NCBI RefSeq assembly: GCF_038002345.1
Contig: NZ_JBBOCJ010000001.1
Span: 5,270,001-5,334,000, forward strand
Direction: 5' to 3'
Origin: Paenibacillus sp. FSL M7-0420
GTDB lineage: Bacteria > Bacillota > Bacilli > Paenibacillales > Paenibacillaceae
DNA: 64,000 bases
Of the stretch, positions 9,223-18,157 are shown in pieces. Made by a program: the position numbers and the translations under genes. The number at the start of each line of letters is the position of its first letter. The stretch's first letter is position 1. Below the pieces are notes generated by a model, which was given only the letters and a program-made list of their open reading frames with translations, was not told the origin of the DNA and did not search any database.

Positions 9223-10476
9223 TTAAAATTCAAATTCAACGTCGCTAAGACGTCTTTGGATTTCGGAGATGACACGCTTCTCCTCTTCCTCGCCCTTGGC
9301 CACGAAGGTCACGGAGAAACGCACGAACGCGCCGGCATCATCCCAAGGCACGGTGGAGATGAGCTTCTCGCGGATCAGGAACTGCGAGAAATCCTCGCCG
9401 GATTCGAAGCGGCGTCCGCCCTTGACGCCCTTAGGTGCGGCTACATACAGGAAGAAGGAGCCCTTCGGCTTCTCGGCCTTGAAGCCCAGGCTGTTCAGCG
9501 CATCCACCAGCATGTTGTGGCGGCGGGAGTATTTGGCGGCAATCGCTTCGGTAATCTCAGGATGAGAGAGGCCGTAAGCGGCAGCTTTTTGAATGGCGAT
9601 GAACTGGCCGGAATCATTGTTGTCCTTCACATCACTGAACGCCTTCACGATCAGCGGATTGCCGGCCACGAAGCCGATTCTCCAGCCGGTCATGTTATAG
9701 GACTTGGACAAGGAGTGCAGCTCAACGCCAACATCCTTCGCACCAGGCACGGACAGGAAGCTCAGCGGCTTCACGCCGTCATACGTCAATGCAGCATAAG
9801 GTGCGTCATGGATGACGACTACATCATATTTTTTGGCCCAGGCCACTACTTCGCTGAAGAATTCAGGGGTGGCGCTTGCGCCGGTAGGGTTGTTCGGATA
9901 GTTGAGGTAGAGCAGCTTCGCCTTACGGGCAACCTCTTCAGGAATGGAGCTCAGATCAGGCAGGAAGTTGTTCTCCTTCTTCAGCTCCACAGAGTAGACT
10001 TGTCCTCCCAGATACTTGGTATGAGTACCCAGTACCGGATAGCCCGGAATGGTCATGATCGTGATATCGCCCGGATTAATGAATACGGATGGCAGCATAG
10101 CCAGCGCAGGCTTGGAACCGATGGAATGCACGATTTCCGTTACAGGGTCAATTCCGTCTACCTGAAAAACTTCCTTAAGATACACAGCCGCAGCCGCTTT
10201 GAATTCAGGAATACCGTTATCGGAGTAGCCGCGGTTCTCTTCCTTGGCCGCTTCCAGCGCAAGTCTTGCCACGATGCCTTCATCTGCCATTTCGTCCGGC
10301 TCGCCGACGCCCATGTCGATCAGTTCAATGTCCGGAAAATCCTGCTTCGCCGAAGCTTTGGCGCGTTTGATTTTCTCAAATTTGTAGATGGAGGTGTCCT
10401 TGCCGTATCCTTCGCCGCCGATGCGGTCTGCGAAATTCGTCTGAATGAATGTAGCCTGATATTGTTCAATGCTCAT
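9223..10476 (-). CDS. dapL: LL-diaminopimelate aminotransferase (DapL-type, class I/II PLP enzyme)
   Basis: Predicted to convert tetrahydrodipicolinate directly to LL-diaminopimelate with glutamate as donor, feeding lysine and peptidoglycan. 417 aa, close to the ~410 of DapL. Type I fold features: the YPNNPTGA and HDAPYA motifs, Schiff-base lysine in SLSKSYNMTGWRIGF, and GSKPALAMLPSVFINPGD. Product assignment rests on overall resemblance to DapL (opening FADRIGGEGYGKDTSIYKFE region); other class I aminotransferases are possible. AGGAG lies 14 nt before the ATG, rather far. It stands between rluD and the pyr region, not with other lysine genes. Confidence 0.8.
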   Translation of the reverse strand: MSIEQYQATFIQTNFADRIGGEGYGKDTSIYKFEKIKRAKASAKQDFPDIELIDMGVGEPDEMADEGIVARLALEAAKEENRGYSDNGIPEFKAAAAVYLKEVFQVDGIDPVTEIVHSIGSKPALAMLPSVFINPGDITIMTIPGYPVLGTHTKYLGGQVYSVELKKENNFLPDLSSIPEEVARKAKLLYLNYPNNPTGASATPEFFSEVVAWAKKYDVVVIHDAPYAALTYDGVKPLSFLSVPGAKDVGVELHSLSKSYNMTGWRIGFVAGNPLIVKAFSDVKDNNDSGQFIAIQKAAAYGLSHPEITEAIAAKYSRRHNMLVDALNSLGFKAEKPKGSFFLYVAAPKGVKGGRRFESGEDFSQFLIREKLISTVPWDDAGAFVRFSVTFVAKGEEEEKRVISEIQRRLSDVEFEF

Positions 10477-10577
10477 AATCTTCTATTCATCTCCTGGGCC
10501 TAAATTGTGAAGCTATGCTCTTAATATGACGCAAATCCGGCCTGTGTACCATGGATTTATAATCTATTGATTTGTAC

Positions 10578-11552
10578 TTATCTGCTGCGCAGTGTAAATA
10601 GAAGCTCTTCCATATCCGCCGGGATCGGCGCGCTGAACTCCTTGTACTCGCCTGTAGTAGGATGCACGAATCCAAGTACCGCTGCATGAAGGGCTTGTCC
10701 ATTCATGGTAGTTCCCTTGCTGCGCCCGTAGACCGGATCACCCACCAGCGGATGGCCGATGAATTTCATGTGAACACGGATCTGGTGCGTCCGCCCCGTC
10801 TCAAGCTGAAGCTCCAGCAGTGTGCAGTCACCGAAGCGCTCCAGCACGGTAAAATGCGTCACGGAGCGCTTGCTGTTCTTCTCAGTTACGGTATACAGCT
10901 TACGGTCATGCGGATCACGGCCGATTGGCGCATCTACGGTTCCCTTGTCATGGGACAGATTGCCGTGTACCACTGCGATATAGCGGCGGGTCACGCTGTG
11001 CTCCTTAAGCTGGGCGGACAACGAAGCATGACTGGCGTCATTCTTAGCCGCCATAATCAGACCGGAGGTATCCTTGTCGATCCGGTGGACAATGCCTGGA
11101 CGAATCTCGCCGTTAATGCCGGACAGATCCTTGCAATGATACATCAGCGCATTGACCAGGGTGCCGGAGGGATGTCCCACTGCCGGATGCACGACCATGC
11201 CGCGCGGCTTGTTCACCACAATCACATCGCTGTCCTCGTAGGCCACTTCCAGCGGAATATCCTGTGCGATCAGATCCGTAACCTCGGGTTCCGGCACCGT
11301 AACAGTTACCTTATCGCCTTCATTCAGCTTGTAGTTCGCTTTGACCGGCGAGCCGTTCACCACTACATGTCCGCTGCCGATCCATAGCTGAACCTGGGAG
11401 CGCGAGATCTCGTCTTCCAAGGCCTCTGTAACGTATTTATCAATCCGCTCCCGCGCATTGCCCTCGGCAACGATCCATTCGGTGACGTCTCTGTCTTCCT
11501 CGAGGGCGCCTGAATCCGCCAGCTCTTTGACGTCTTTGTTCAAATCATTCAT
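10578..11552 (-). CDS. rluD: Ribosomal large-subunit pseudouridine synthase, RluD/YlyB type
   Basis: Isomerises uridines in 23S rRNA. 324 aa. An N-terminal S4 RNA-binding domain (about residues 30-95, ERIDKYVTEAL...SRSQVQLWI) is followed by the catalytic domain with HRIDKDTSGL, whose Asp is the nucleophile, and GRTHQIRVHM. The reading frame overlaps the lspA 3' end by 8 nt, so the two are coupled, matching the lspA-ylyB pair in Bacillus. The exact uridine targets cannot be read from sequence. Confidence 0.92.
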   Translation of the reverse strand: MNDLNKDVKELADSGALEEDRDVTEWIVAEGNARERIDKYVTEALEDEISRSQVQLWIGSGHVVVNGSPVKANYKLNEGDKVTVTVPEPEVTDLIAQDIPLEVAYEDSDVIVVNKPRGMVVHPAVGHPSGTLVNALMYHCKDLSGINGEIRPGIVHRIDKDTSGLIMAAKNDASHASLSAQLKEHSVTRRYIAVVHGNLSHDKGTVDAPIGRDPHDRKLYTVTEKNSKRSVTHFTVLERFGDCTLLELQLETGRTHQIRVHMKFIGHPLVGDPVYGRSKGTTMNGQALHAAVLGFVHPTTGEYKEFSAPIPADMEELLFTLRSR

Positions 11553-12060
11553 TCCCTTCTTTGACTTCCTGTGATTCCTTCACCTCGGTGACTTCCTGTT
11601 CGCCCTTCACTTCCAGCAGCGTGTCCAGAATAATCAGACCCACCCCGACCACGATACAGGAATCGGCCACGTTGAAGATCGGGAACGTATAGCTTCCGAA
11701 ATTGAACATGAGGAAATCCACAACCTCACCGTTAAGAATCCGGTCCAGGAAGTTGCCGATCGCTCCGCCAAGGACAAGCGCCAGCGCGGTAGGCAGCAGC
11801 TTGCGGGTCTTGCGGGCCTTGTTCAGGTACCAGACGATTCCGCATACAACGATTACTGTAATCACAATGAAGAACCATTGCTGCCCCTCCAGAATTCCAA
11901 AGGCGGCTCCACGATTGCGGTGCGACGTAATAATGAAGAAATCCTTGATTACCGGAATTTGCTCTGCGAGCTCCAGCCGGGTGGCAATCAGATATTTGGT
12001 ACCCTGGTCAATCAGAAATACAATTAGCGCAATCAGAAAGTACACCACAGAAGTTGTCAC
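11545..12060 (-). CDS. lspA: Lipoprotein signal peptidase (signal peptidase II)
   Basis: Membrane aspartic protease that removes signal peptides from prolipoproteins after lipid attachment. 171 aa from GTG 12060; the longer frame to 12162 adds a non-homologous N-terminus. Four hydrophobic segments can be picked out. Catalytic aspartates lie in GNFLDR and FNVADS, and the NRGAAFGIL motif is present. The acidic tail (EVKGEQEVTEVKESQEVKE) is an odd, highly charged extension. Followed by rluD with overlap; upstream the plus-strand YteA-like gene diverges. Confidence 0.94.
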   Translation of the reverse strand: MTTSVVYFLIALIVFLIDQGTKYLIATRLELAEQIPVIKDFFIITSHRNRGAAFGILEGQQWFFIVITVIVVCGIVWYLNKARKTRKLLPTALALVLGGAIGNFLDRILNGEVVDFLMFNFGSYTFPIFNVADSCIVVGVGLIILDTLLEVKGEQEVTEVKESQEVKEGNE

Positions 12061-12337
12061 TCCGTTCTTATTTTTCCCGCGGCTACGCGGTACGAATACT
12101 GTATAAAGACTTGTATATTGTAGCACAGGCCTCAAGAACCCGTCTATTGCATGACCAGGCAAACCGGTTAAGTAAGGGCACTATTTGCCAGCGCTAAAAA
12201 AGGGCCCCGGAGGCCAAGCTATCCAGAGAAAGAAACGGCCTCGCCGGTATCCTGCCGGGGTATTCTTCCCTTCCTTCATCCCTGGCACCGGCGCTAGGCC
12301 CATTTCAGCGATTAGCTACCGAAAGGAGCTCACAGCA

Positions 12338-13066
12338 ATGAGCCATCTGACACCACAGCAGCTCTCCGGGCTGCGTACTGCTCTTCTGCAGCAGCAGGAG
12401 GATATCAAGCACAGGCTAAGCAATAGCGGACAATACGGACTGCAGGAGGCTATGCGTGACAACACGGGTGAGCTGTCGGAAATCGATAACCATCCCGGCG
12501 ATGCTGCCACAGAGCTGTATAACCGTTCCATGGATATCTCCCTGCTGGAGCGGGATGAGCATGAGCTGGATGATATTGAATCAGCCCTGCGGGCGATGGA
12601 CGAAGGAACCTACGGCATCTGCATCGCCAGCGGCGAACCTATTCCCTATGAGCGACTGGCCGCCCTTCCCTCCACCCGCTACACGAAAGAGCATGCTCCC
12701 CGTCAGAGTGCTCCGTTCACCCGGCCGGCCGAGGAGGAGCTGCTGTCTCCGCCGTTTGGCCGCACCAGTCTGGATGAGCGGGACGACCAGAACGGGTTCG
12801 ATGGCGAGGATGCCTGGCAGATCGTGGAGAGCTGGGGCAACTCGGATTCGCCGGCTATGGCAGAAGGGAACAACATCGGCTCCTACAATGATATGGAGAT
12901 CGAAGCAGACGAAACCGAGGGCTTCGTGGAGCCCTGGGAGAATTTCGTGGCCACCGACATTTCAGGCAATCATCTGATGATTATCAAGGGCAACAGCTAC
13001 CGTCATTACATGGACGACGAGGAAGGCGACTACCTGCTGGACCCGACTCGAAAAGAACGGAAGTAG
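12338..13066 (+). CDS. YteA/YlyA-like protein of the TraR/DksA superfamily
   Basis: 242 aa. N-terminal coiled-coil region (LRTALLQQQEDIKHRL) and a DksA-like core (DEGTYGICIASGEPIPYERLA). The second Cys of the usual C-x2-C zinc pair is replaced (C-I-A-S), so zinc binding is probably lost, as in Bacillus YteA. The acidic C-terminal half (ESWGN, ETEGFVEPWENF) is typical of that group, often annotated as a sporulation-associated regulator; a direct role is not proven. AAGGAG lies 9 nt before ATG 12338. It sits in the usual lspA-ileS neighbourhood but on the opposite strand. Confidence 0.8.
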   Translation: MSHLTPQQLSGLRTALLQQQEDIKHRLSNSGQYGLQEAMRDNTGELSEIDNHPGDAATELYNRSMDISLLERDEHELDDIESALRAMDEGTYGICIASGEPIPYERLAALPSTRYTKEHAPRQSAPFTRPAEEELLSPPFGRTSLDERDDQNGFDGEDAWQIVESWGNSDSPAMAEGNNIGSYNDMEIEADETEGFVEPWENFVATDISGNHLMIIKGNSYRHYMDDEEGDYLLDPTRKERK

Positions 13067-13159
13067 CACAGCTGGCACAGCAAGTGAGCACAAACCATGG
13101 CCCAGCTAATGCTTGGCAATGGTTAGGAACGATCCGATGAGAGAGCTGGAGAGGCTTAA

Positions 13160-13345
13160 TTGCACTTTGTACAACTAAAACATCTGATTCATAGGCTATA
13201 TCTCGTTTAGTTGCATTCCGTACATTTAAAAAGCCTTCTTCGCTAAGTTCGGTCCTCTTTAGGCAAATTTAGTTGTACAGAATACAGTTATCCATCTAAA
13301 GCAGGCTATTTCGCTGCATTTAGGTGTACATTCTACAACTATCCC
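13160..13345. repeat. Second array of degenerate TTGCA/TTGTAC-type repeats
   Basis: Cores begin at 13160 (TTGCACTTTGTACAA), 13211, 13273 and 13325 (spacings 51, 62 and 52), each with TTGYA-type left and TACA-type right halves and often flanked by CTAAA or TTTAG. They resemble the array at 8890-9062. The stretch 13067-13427 otherwise holds only a CCCCACAATGTGGGG hairpin (13392-13406) between the convergent YteA-like and DUF5665 genes, which could act as a weak terminator. Confidence 0.65.
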
Positions 13346-13427
13346 TGTGCTTGTCTTAGAACCCTGTTCCATTTCTGTCTAACTAGTACTGCCCCACAAT
13401 GTGGGGTTATTTCAGGTTCAGCGCCGC

Positions 13428-13988
13428 TCAGAACGTCTTCAGCTCCAGTTGATGCTGGACAATCCGTACAATATCCGCGATATAATCGCCGATGATCGGC
13501 AGATTGAGCGCACCAAGCACCTGAAGCACATAAATAATCGTCGCTGCAAAAAAAGTGAATCCGAGCGCAATCCCCAGCCCCCTGGCCACGCCGGAGAGAA
13601 TGTTCAGCCAGATTAGCCGGAACGGGGAATACAGCAGCTCGGTATATTCCGAGATTCGTGACTTCTCCATCTGCTGGGCCAGACTCGTGGTCATCCGGTA
13701 CAGGGCGTTCAGCTTCTCTTCCGGGGGAAGGTCGGCCGGATCAACGGTTGCTGTGACAGATACTGTAGGCTTAGAACGGGGAGAAGCGGCTGGCTGACTT
13801 GTCCCAGGATATTCTGCGCCCGGTTCTGTCTTGCCCGAAGGGCCTGCTCCAGAATGCGGGGGCTGCTTCTCATGCGGCGAGTCCTCCCTGTTATTCCCTC
13901 TGTCCGTGGTTCTGATCGAAATTCTGCCCGGCCCTTCCGGCTGCTTCGGCTGCTCCGCAGGACTCTTCCCGCCTTTCCATCCGCCCAT
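13428..13988 (-). CDS. DUF5665 domain membrane protein
   Basis: Function unknown. 186 aa. The first ~100 residues are a low-complexity Pro/Gly/Ser-rich linker (GGWKGGKSPAEQPKQPEG). The C-terminal ~85 residues match the DUF5665 pattern: an amphipathic start (EYTELLYSPFRLIWLNILSG), then RGLGIALGFTFFAATIIYVL as a membrane helix, and a reentrant-looking NLPIIGDYIADIVRIV. AGGAGG precedes the ATG. It follows ileS across a terminator, so it may be a separate or readthrough unit. The long disordered N-terminus is unusual for the family. Confidence 0.75.
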   Translation of the reverse strand: MGGWKGGKSPAEQPKQPEGPGRISIRTTDRGNNREDSPHEKQPPHSGAGPSGKTEPGAEYPGTSQPAASPRSKPTVSVTATVDPADLPPEEKLNALYRMTTSLAQQMEKSRISEYTELLYSPFRLIWLNILSGVARGLGIALGFTFFAATIIYVLQVLGALNLPIIGDYIADIVRIVQHQLELKTF

Positions 13989-14020
13989 GCCCCTGCACCT
14001 CCTGGTTGTCTATAAGCCGC

Positions 14021-14071
14021 AAAACAAACGAGCCCGGTCAAAGAGAATTCTCTCTTCAAGCACAGGGCTCG
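14021..14071 (-). terminator. Terminator downstream of ileS
   Basis: Minus strand: arms CGAGCCC (14065-14071) and GGGCTCG (14029-14035) enclose an inner AGAGAATTCTCT palindrome and are followed by TTTGTTTT. Confidence 0.8.
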
Positions 14072-14165
14072 TCATTTGCATTCTAACCCGTGGAAACTTT
14101 TCCTTTGCGGCTAGTATATGCCATACAGGGACAAGTAATGCAGGAAATGCGCGGCCGCTCTGGAG

Positions 14166-17100
14166 TTAAGCGCCGATATGAATACCGATGCTCTTGCCGC
14201 CGGCATCCACGGTCTCATAGGTATACTCTCCGTCAAAATCAACCGTAGTCACCAGTACATTCTCACGCAGCACATGCTCGAATGCAGTCACCGCTGCCTT
14301 CAGCTCGTCATCGACATGCAGCGTCAGGGCAATCCGCTTGTCGATCGGCAGATCTAGACGTTTGCGGTAATCCTGCACCGCACGTACGACTTCGCGTACC
14401 CAGCCTTCCTGTACCAGCTCCGGCGTGATTTCCGTGTTCAAGGCCACTGTCAGTCCATAGCTGGAAGCGGAGGCAAAGCCTGGTTTGGCCTGCTTCTCCA
14501 CCAGCAGCTCTTCGGACGTAATCTGCAGCTCTTCTCCGTCCGGTGACACAATGGCGATAACGCCTTCTTGCACTGCTTTGCGGGTAGCATCACTATCCAT
14601 CGCTTTGAGGAAGCCTTGCAGGAAGCCGACGCTCTTGCCGTATTTCTTGCCTGCCACCTTCAGGTTCAGCTTCAGGGTGAAGTCTACGAAGCCGCTGTCG
14701 CTGTGCTCGATGACGATATGCTTGACATTGATCTCTTCTTTGATCAGCTCTTCATAATCCGCCACGTTGAAGTTGTCAGGCGTGGATGCAATCAGCTCGG
14801 ACAACGGCTGGCGGTTCTTGATGCCGCTCTCGTTGCGGACGTTACGGGCCAGCTCGACGATGCCGCGGGCGTACTCCATATCTTTTTCCAGGGCAAGGTC
14901 GATCAGGTTCTCATCCGCTGCGGGATAGTCTGCCAGATGCACGCTCTCCCCGCCGCCCAGATTCGTGAAGATATCCTCGGACAGCATCGGGGTGAATGGA
15001 GCCATCAGCTTGGCTGTGGTCAGCAGGACATGCGTAAGGGTGCGGTAAGCATCCAGCTTCTCTTCGCCCAGCCCGCTGCCCCAGAACCGGTCACGGGAAC
15101 GGCGGATGTACCAGTTGCTCAGCTCATCCACGAAATTCTCAATCGCCTTGGAGGTGTTCACGAAATCATTCACGGCCAGCCCTTTATCCACCAGCACGAT
15201 CAGGCTGTTCAGGCGGGACAGAATCCAGCGGTCGAGCTTATGCCCAGACACCTTGAACGGGTGATCCGCAGGATCATAGCCGTCGATTCCGGCGTACAGC
15301 GTAAGGAAAGCATGCGTGTTCACCAGAGTGTCCACTACCTTGGACTTCGTCTCCCCGACCAGACCGCGCGAGAACCGCTTGTTGTTCCACGGCGCACTGT
15401 CAGACAGAATGGCCCAGCGGAAGGCATCCGTGCCGTATTCGTTCATGATTTCCCATGGGTCGATGACATTGCCTTTGGATTTGGACATTTTCTGGCCGTT
15501 CTCATCGAAAATATGGCCGTGGGCGATAACCGCCTTATACGGAGCCTTGCCTGTGAACAAGGTCGATACCGCCAGCAGGCTGTAGAACCAGCCGCGCGTC
15601 TGGTCGATCCCTTCGCAGATCATATCTGCCGGATACTGGTCCTCGAACCGGTCTTGATTCTCGAACGGGTAATGACTCTGGGCGAACGGCATCGAGCCGC
15701 TGTCGAACCAGACGTCGATCACTTCCGGAGTGCGGACCATGACGCCGCCTTCGCTGAACGGGCTGCGCAGCTGGATATTATCCACGTACGGCTTGTGCAG
15801 CTCGATATCCTCAGCGACCTCGCCGATGGCCATCGCTCTCAGCTCGGCAATGCTGTGCGGTGCGAATTCCTTGCCGGTATCCTGGCAGACCCATACGTTA
15901 AGCGGTGTACCCCAGTAGCGGTTACGGCTGATATTCCAGTCCACCAGCTCCTCCAGGAACTTGCCGAAGCGGCCTTCGCGCACATGGTCCGGGTACCAGT
16001 CCACACTGTTATTGTTGGCAATCAGCTGATCCTTGATTGCTGTCGTCTGGATGAACCAGCTGTCTGTTGCGTAATAGAGCAGCGGGGTGTCGCAGCGCCA
16101 GCAGAACGGATAGCTGTGCTCGTATTTCTCTTTGTGGTAGAGCAGTCCACGTTCAGACAGCACCTTCACGATATCAAGGTCACAGTCCTTCACGAACCGT
16201 CCGGCAAAATCACTCACTACATCCGTGTATTTCCCGGAAGCATCCACTACATTCACGAAGCTGATCCCATTCTCGCGGCAGCTCTTATAGTCGTCTTCCC
16301 CGTGAGCCGGAGCCATATGTACGATCCCGGTACCGCTGGAGTCCGTTACAAAAGAGGCTCCGACAATCACATTATGCTTCTCTGCCTTGATATAACCGAA
16401 CGGCGGTGTGTAGCTCTGGCCGATAAAGTCAGCGCCTGTGTGTGTCGACAGGATAGTGTACTCGCCCTTCAACACATCGTCCACCAGATTCTTAGCCAGT
16501 ACATACACGCCGTCTTCCTGCTGCGCACGCACATATTCCATAACCGGATTCATCGCCAGCGCCATGTGCGCCGGAAGCGTCCAAGGCGTAGTCGTCCAGG
16601 CCAGCACATAGTCGCCGCTGCCGTCCAGCTTGAACTTGGCGGTGGCACTCAGATCCTTAACTGTCTTATACCCCTGGGCTACTTCATGGGAGCTGAGGGT
16701 CGTCTGGCAGCTCGGGCAGTACGGGCTAACGCGGTGCCCCCGGTACATCAGGCCTTTCTCATGAACCGTAGCCAGGATGTTCCATACGCTCTCGATATAC
16801 GTATTGTCCAGCGTTACATACGGATGATCCAGATCCGTCCAGTAGCCGATCGCTTCCGTGAACTCGCGCCACTGCTTCTCATAGCCGAATACACTTTCCT
16901 TACATTCCTTGATGAACTTCTCCACACCGTATTCTTCGATATCCTGCTTGCCTGAGATACCGAGCTTCTTCTGCACCCCGAGCTCTACCGGCAGGCCGTG
17001 CGTGTCCCAGCCTGCTTTGCGGATGACGCGGAAGCCCTTCATGGTCTGATAGCGGCCGATGAAGTCCTTGATGACCCGGCCCAGCACGTGCCCGATATGC

Positions 17101-17258
17101 GGCACCCCGTTCGCGGTCGGCGGCCCTTCATAGAACACATAGTTCGGGCGTCCCTCGCGGTTCTCCATCGAGCGGCGGAAAGTGTCCTCCTCGCTCCACT
17201 TTTTCAAGATCCGGACATCTCTGGCCCGGGCTTTTTCTTTGACGTCTACCTTATGCAT
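14166..17258 (-). CDS. ileS: Isoleucyl-tRNA synthetase, eukaryote-like (type 2) form
   Basis: Charges tRNA-Ile with isoleucine. 1030 aa from ATG 17258 (MHKVDVKEK; GAAGGGA 9 nt upstream), about 110 residues longer than B. subtilis IleS. Class Ia motifs: HIGH as PHIGHVLG and KMSKS as KMSKSKGNV. The editing-domain and anticodon-binding regions follow the usual order. The Cys pairs CPSC and CWRC in the insertion domains, the GWDTHGLPVELGVQ block and the length indicate the type 2 clade, which is generally insensitive to mupirocin; resistance here is inferred. Controlled by a T-box 540 nt upstream, with a fold-back repeat between. Confidence 0.96.
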   Translation of the reverse strand: MHKVDVKEKARARDVRILKKWSEEDTFRRSMENREGRPNYVFYEGPPTANGVPHIGHVLGRVIKDFIGRYQTMKGFRVIRKAGWDTHGLPVELGVQKKLGISGKQDIEEYGVEKFIKECKESVFGYEKQWREFTEAIGYWTDLDHPYVTLDNTYIESVWNILATVHEKGLMYRGHRVSPYCPSCQTTLSSHEVAQGYKTVKDLSATAKFKLDGSGDYVLAWTTTPWTLPAHMALAMNPVMEYVRAQQEDGVYVLAKNLVDDVLKGEYTILSTHTGADFIGQSYTPPFGYIKAEKHNVIVGASFVTDSSGTGIVHMAPAHGEDDYKSCRENGISFVNVVDASGKYTDVVSDFAGRFVKDCDLDIVKVLSERGLLYHKEKYEHSYPFCWRCDTPLLYYATDSWFIQTTAIKDQLIANNNSVDWYPDHVREGRFGKFLEELVDWNISRNRYWGTPLNVWVCQDTGKEFAPHSIAELRAMAIGEVAEDIELHKPYVDNIQLRSPFSEGGVMVRTPEVIDVWFDSGSMPFAQSHYPFENQDRFEDQYPADMICEGIDQTRGWFYSLLAVSTLFTGKAPYKAVIAHGHIFDENGQKMSKSKGNVIDPWEIMNEYGTDAFRWAILSDSAPWNNKRFSRGLVGETKSKVVDTLVNTHAFLTLYAGIDGYDPADHPFKVSGHKLDRWILSRLNSLIVLVDKGLAVNDFVNTSKAIENFVDELSNWYIRRSRDRFWGSGLGEEKLDAYRTLTHVLLTTAKLMAPFTPMLSEDIFTNLGGGESVHLADYPAADENLIDLALEKDMEYARGIVELARNVRNESGIKNRQPLSELIASTPDNFNVADYEELIKEEINVKHIVIEHSDSGFVDFTLKLNLKVAGKKYGKSVGFLQGFLKAMDSDATRKAVQEGVIAIVSPDGEELQITSEELLVEKQAKPGFASASSYGLTVALNTEITPELVQEGWVREVVRAVQDYRKRLDLPIDKRIALTLHVDDELKAAVTAFEHVLRENVLVTTVDFDGEYTYETVDAGGKSIGIHIGA

Positions 17259-17350
17259 GATGGTCAATCCCTTCGTTTAGTCTTAAACTGTATCGGATAT
17301 CATCCGAGCCTTCTTCTTTTAAAAAGATTTTAAAACTTTAAAGCTTTTCG

Positions 17351-17789
17351 ATCCCTCCCAAACCCTCCCTTCGCCAAGGGAGGGCCCCAAGGGCGCTGCC
17401 CTCTGGACACCCGAAATAAGTGCATCGTGCGAGGAGCAGGGTCAGTGGACGGGAAGGATTACTTCGGCGGAGTCCTCGGCCCTTCTTAGGCTGCCCTGAC
17501 GGGTACGCCTGCGGGGCCTTAACTGCGTGGGTCCTTGCCGTTACTTTTGGGCCACCCGGCCCGCGAACCCGGAGGGCAGCACTGGACGGGCGCGCCCGGG
17601 GCTTTGCCGTTTTCGCTGTTGAGGCGCCGCAGGCGAACCCGATAGGGCAGCCTAAGAAGGGCCGGTCCTACGCCGAACAAATTTTTCCCCTTCCGCGGAC
17701 GCCTCTCCAACCTCGATAAGCACTTGTTGCGGGTGTCCAGAGGGCGGCCAGCCCTTGGGGTCCCCCTTGGAAGGGGGATTTAGGGGGAT
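17351..17789. mobile_element. 439-bp fold-back (MITE-like) element between the ileS T-box and ileS
   Basis: Ends form long inverted repeats: 17351-17415 and the complement of 17725-17789 share ATCCC-CCTAAA-type tips, CCAAGGG, CCCCAAGGGC and GCCCTCTGGACACCCG. Nested inside are a perfect 20-bp inverted pair (17478-17497 and 17644-17663) and GGGTACGCCTGCGG (from 17501) facing CCGCAGGCGAACCC (to 17640), leaving about 95 bp as loop. No transposase or credible frame lies within, and no target duplication is obvious. GC is visibly higher than the AT-rich stretch beside it. Classified as mobile by structure only; it could be a non-mobile structured repeat. Confidence 0.6.
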
Positions 17790-17798
17790 GCCCACCAC

Positions 17799-18115
17799 AC
17801 AAAAAGGCGCCGCCCCGCCCCCAAAGGGGCGAGACAGCGCTCGCGATACCACCCTAATCTGCACTGCACGCACACCCTACGGGTGTGGATTCAGTACAAT
17901 CTCAGTCCGCAGGCAATAGACAACCTTGCGGGTCCGGGATAACGTCCGGCAGACGGCGGAGCCTACGCACGTATTACACGCTTCAGCTTAGCTTCTAGGG
18001 GAGGATCTTCGGGTAAGGCGTGAACGATCGGCTCGCAGCAAGCACCGACTCTCTGGAGAACGTTACCTTATCGTACTTGTCCCGTCATCGAATTTGGATT
18101 CAATGGATACAGATA
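17799..18115 (-). promoter_or_regulatory. T-box riboswitch (isoleucine) controlling ileS
   Basis: Read on the minus strand, it opens with the Stem I AG-bulge and distal region (CAGAGAGTCGG, TGCTTGCTGCGAGCC). Next comes the specifier region GAAGATCC with codon AUC (Ile), and then the T-box sequence AGGGTGGTATCGCG (17842-17855). A terminator hairpin follows (17799-17843: GC-rich arms GCGCTGTCTCGCCCC and GGGGCGGGGCGGCGCC, then TTTTT). Uncharged tRNA-Ile should pair through AUC and the T-box bulge to block termination. Confidence 0.93.
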
Positions 18116-18122
18116 TGTTCTA

Positions 18123-18151
18123 GTTATAGACGTTTTCGCCCCAATTGTCAA
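18123..18151 (-). promoter_or_regulatory. ileS promoter (SigA type)
   Basis: Minus strand: TTGACA (18146-18151), 17-nt spacer, TATAAC (18123-18128). It begins 7 nt after the pseI stop. No terminator is seen between pseI and the T-box, so readthrough from the island also meets the T-box. Confidence 0.85.
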
Positions 18152-18157
18152 GGCGGA

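Noticed and set aside
9037..10503. 488-aa plus-strand open frame
   Set aside because: Antisense to the LL-DAP aminotransferase; begins inside the repeat array.
14568..16955. 795-aa plus-strand open frame
   Set aside because: Antisense shadow of ileS; no family resemblance and no ribosome site.
17420..17719. 99-aa plus-strand frame in the ileS leader
   Set aside because: It lies wholly within the fold-back element, is GC-driven, and has no start signal.
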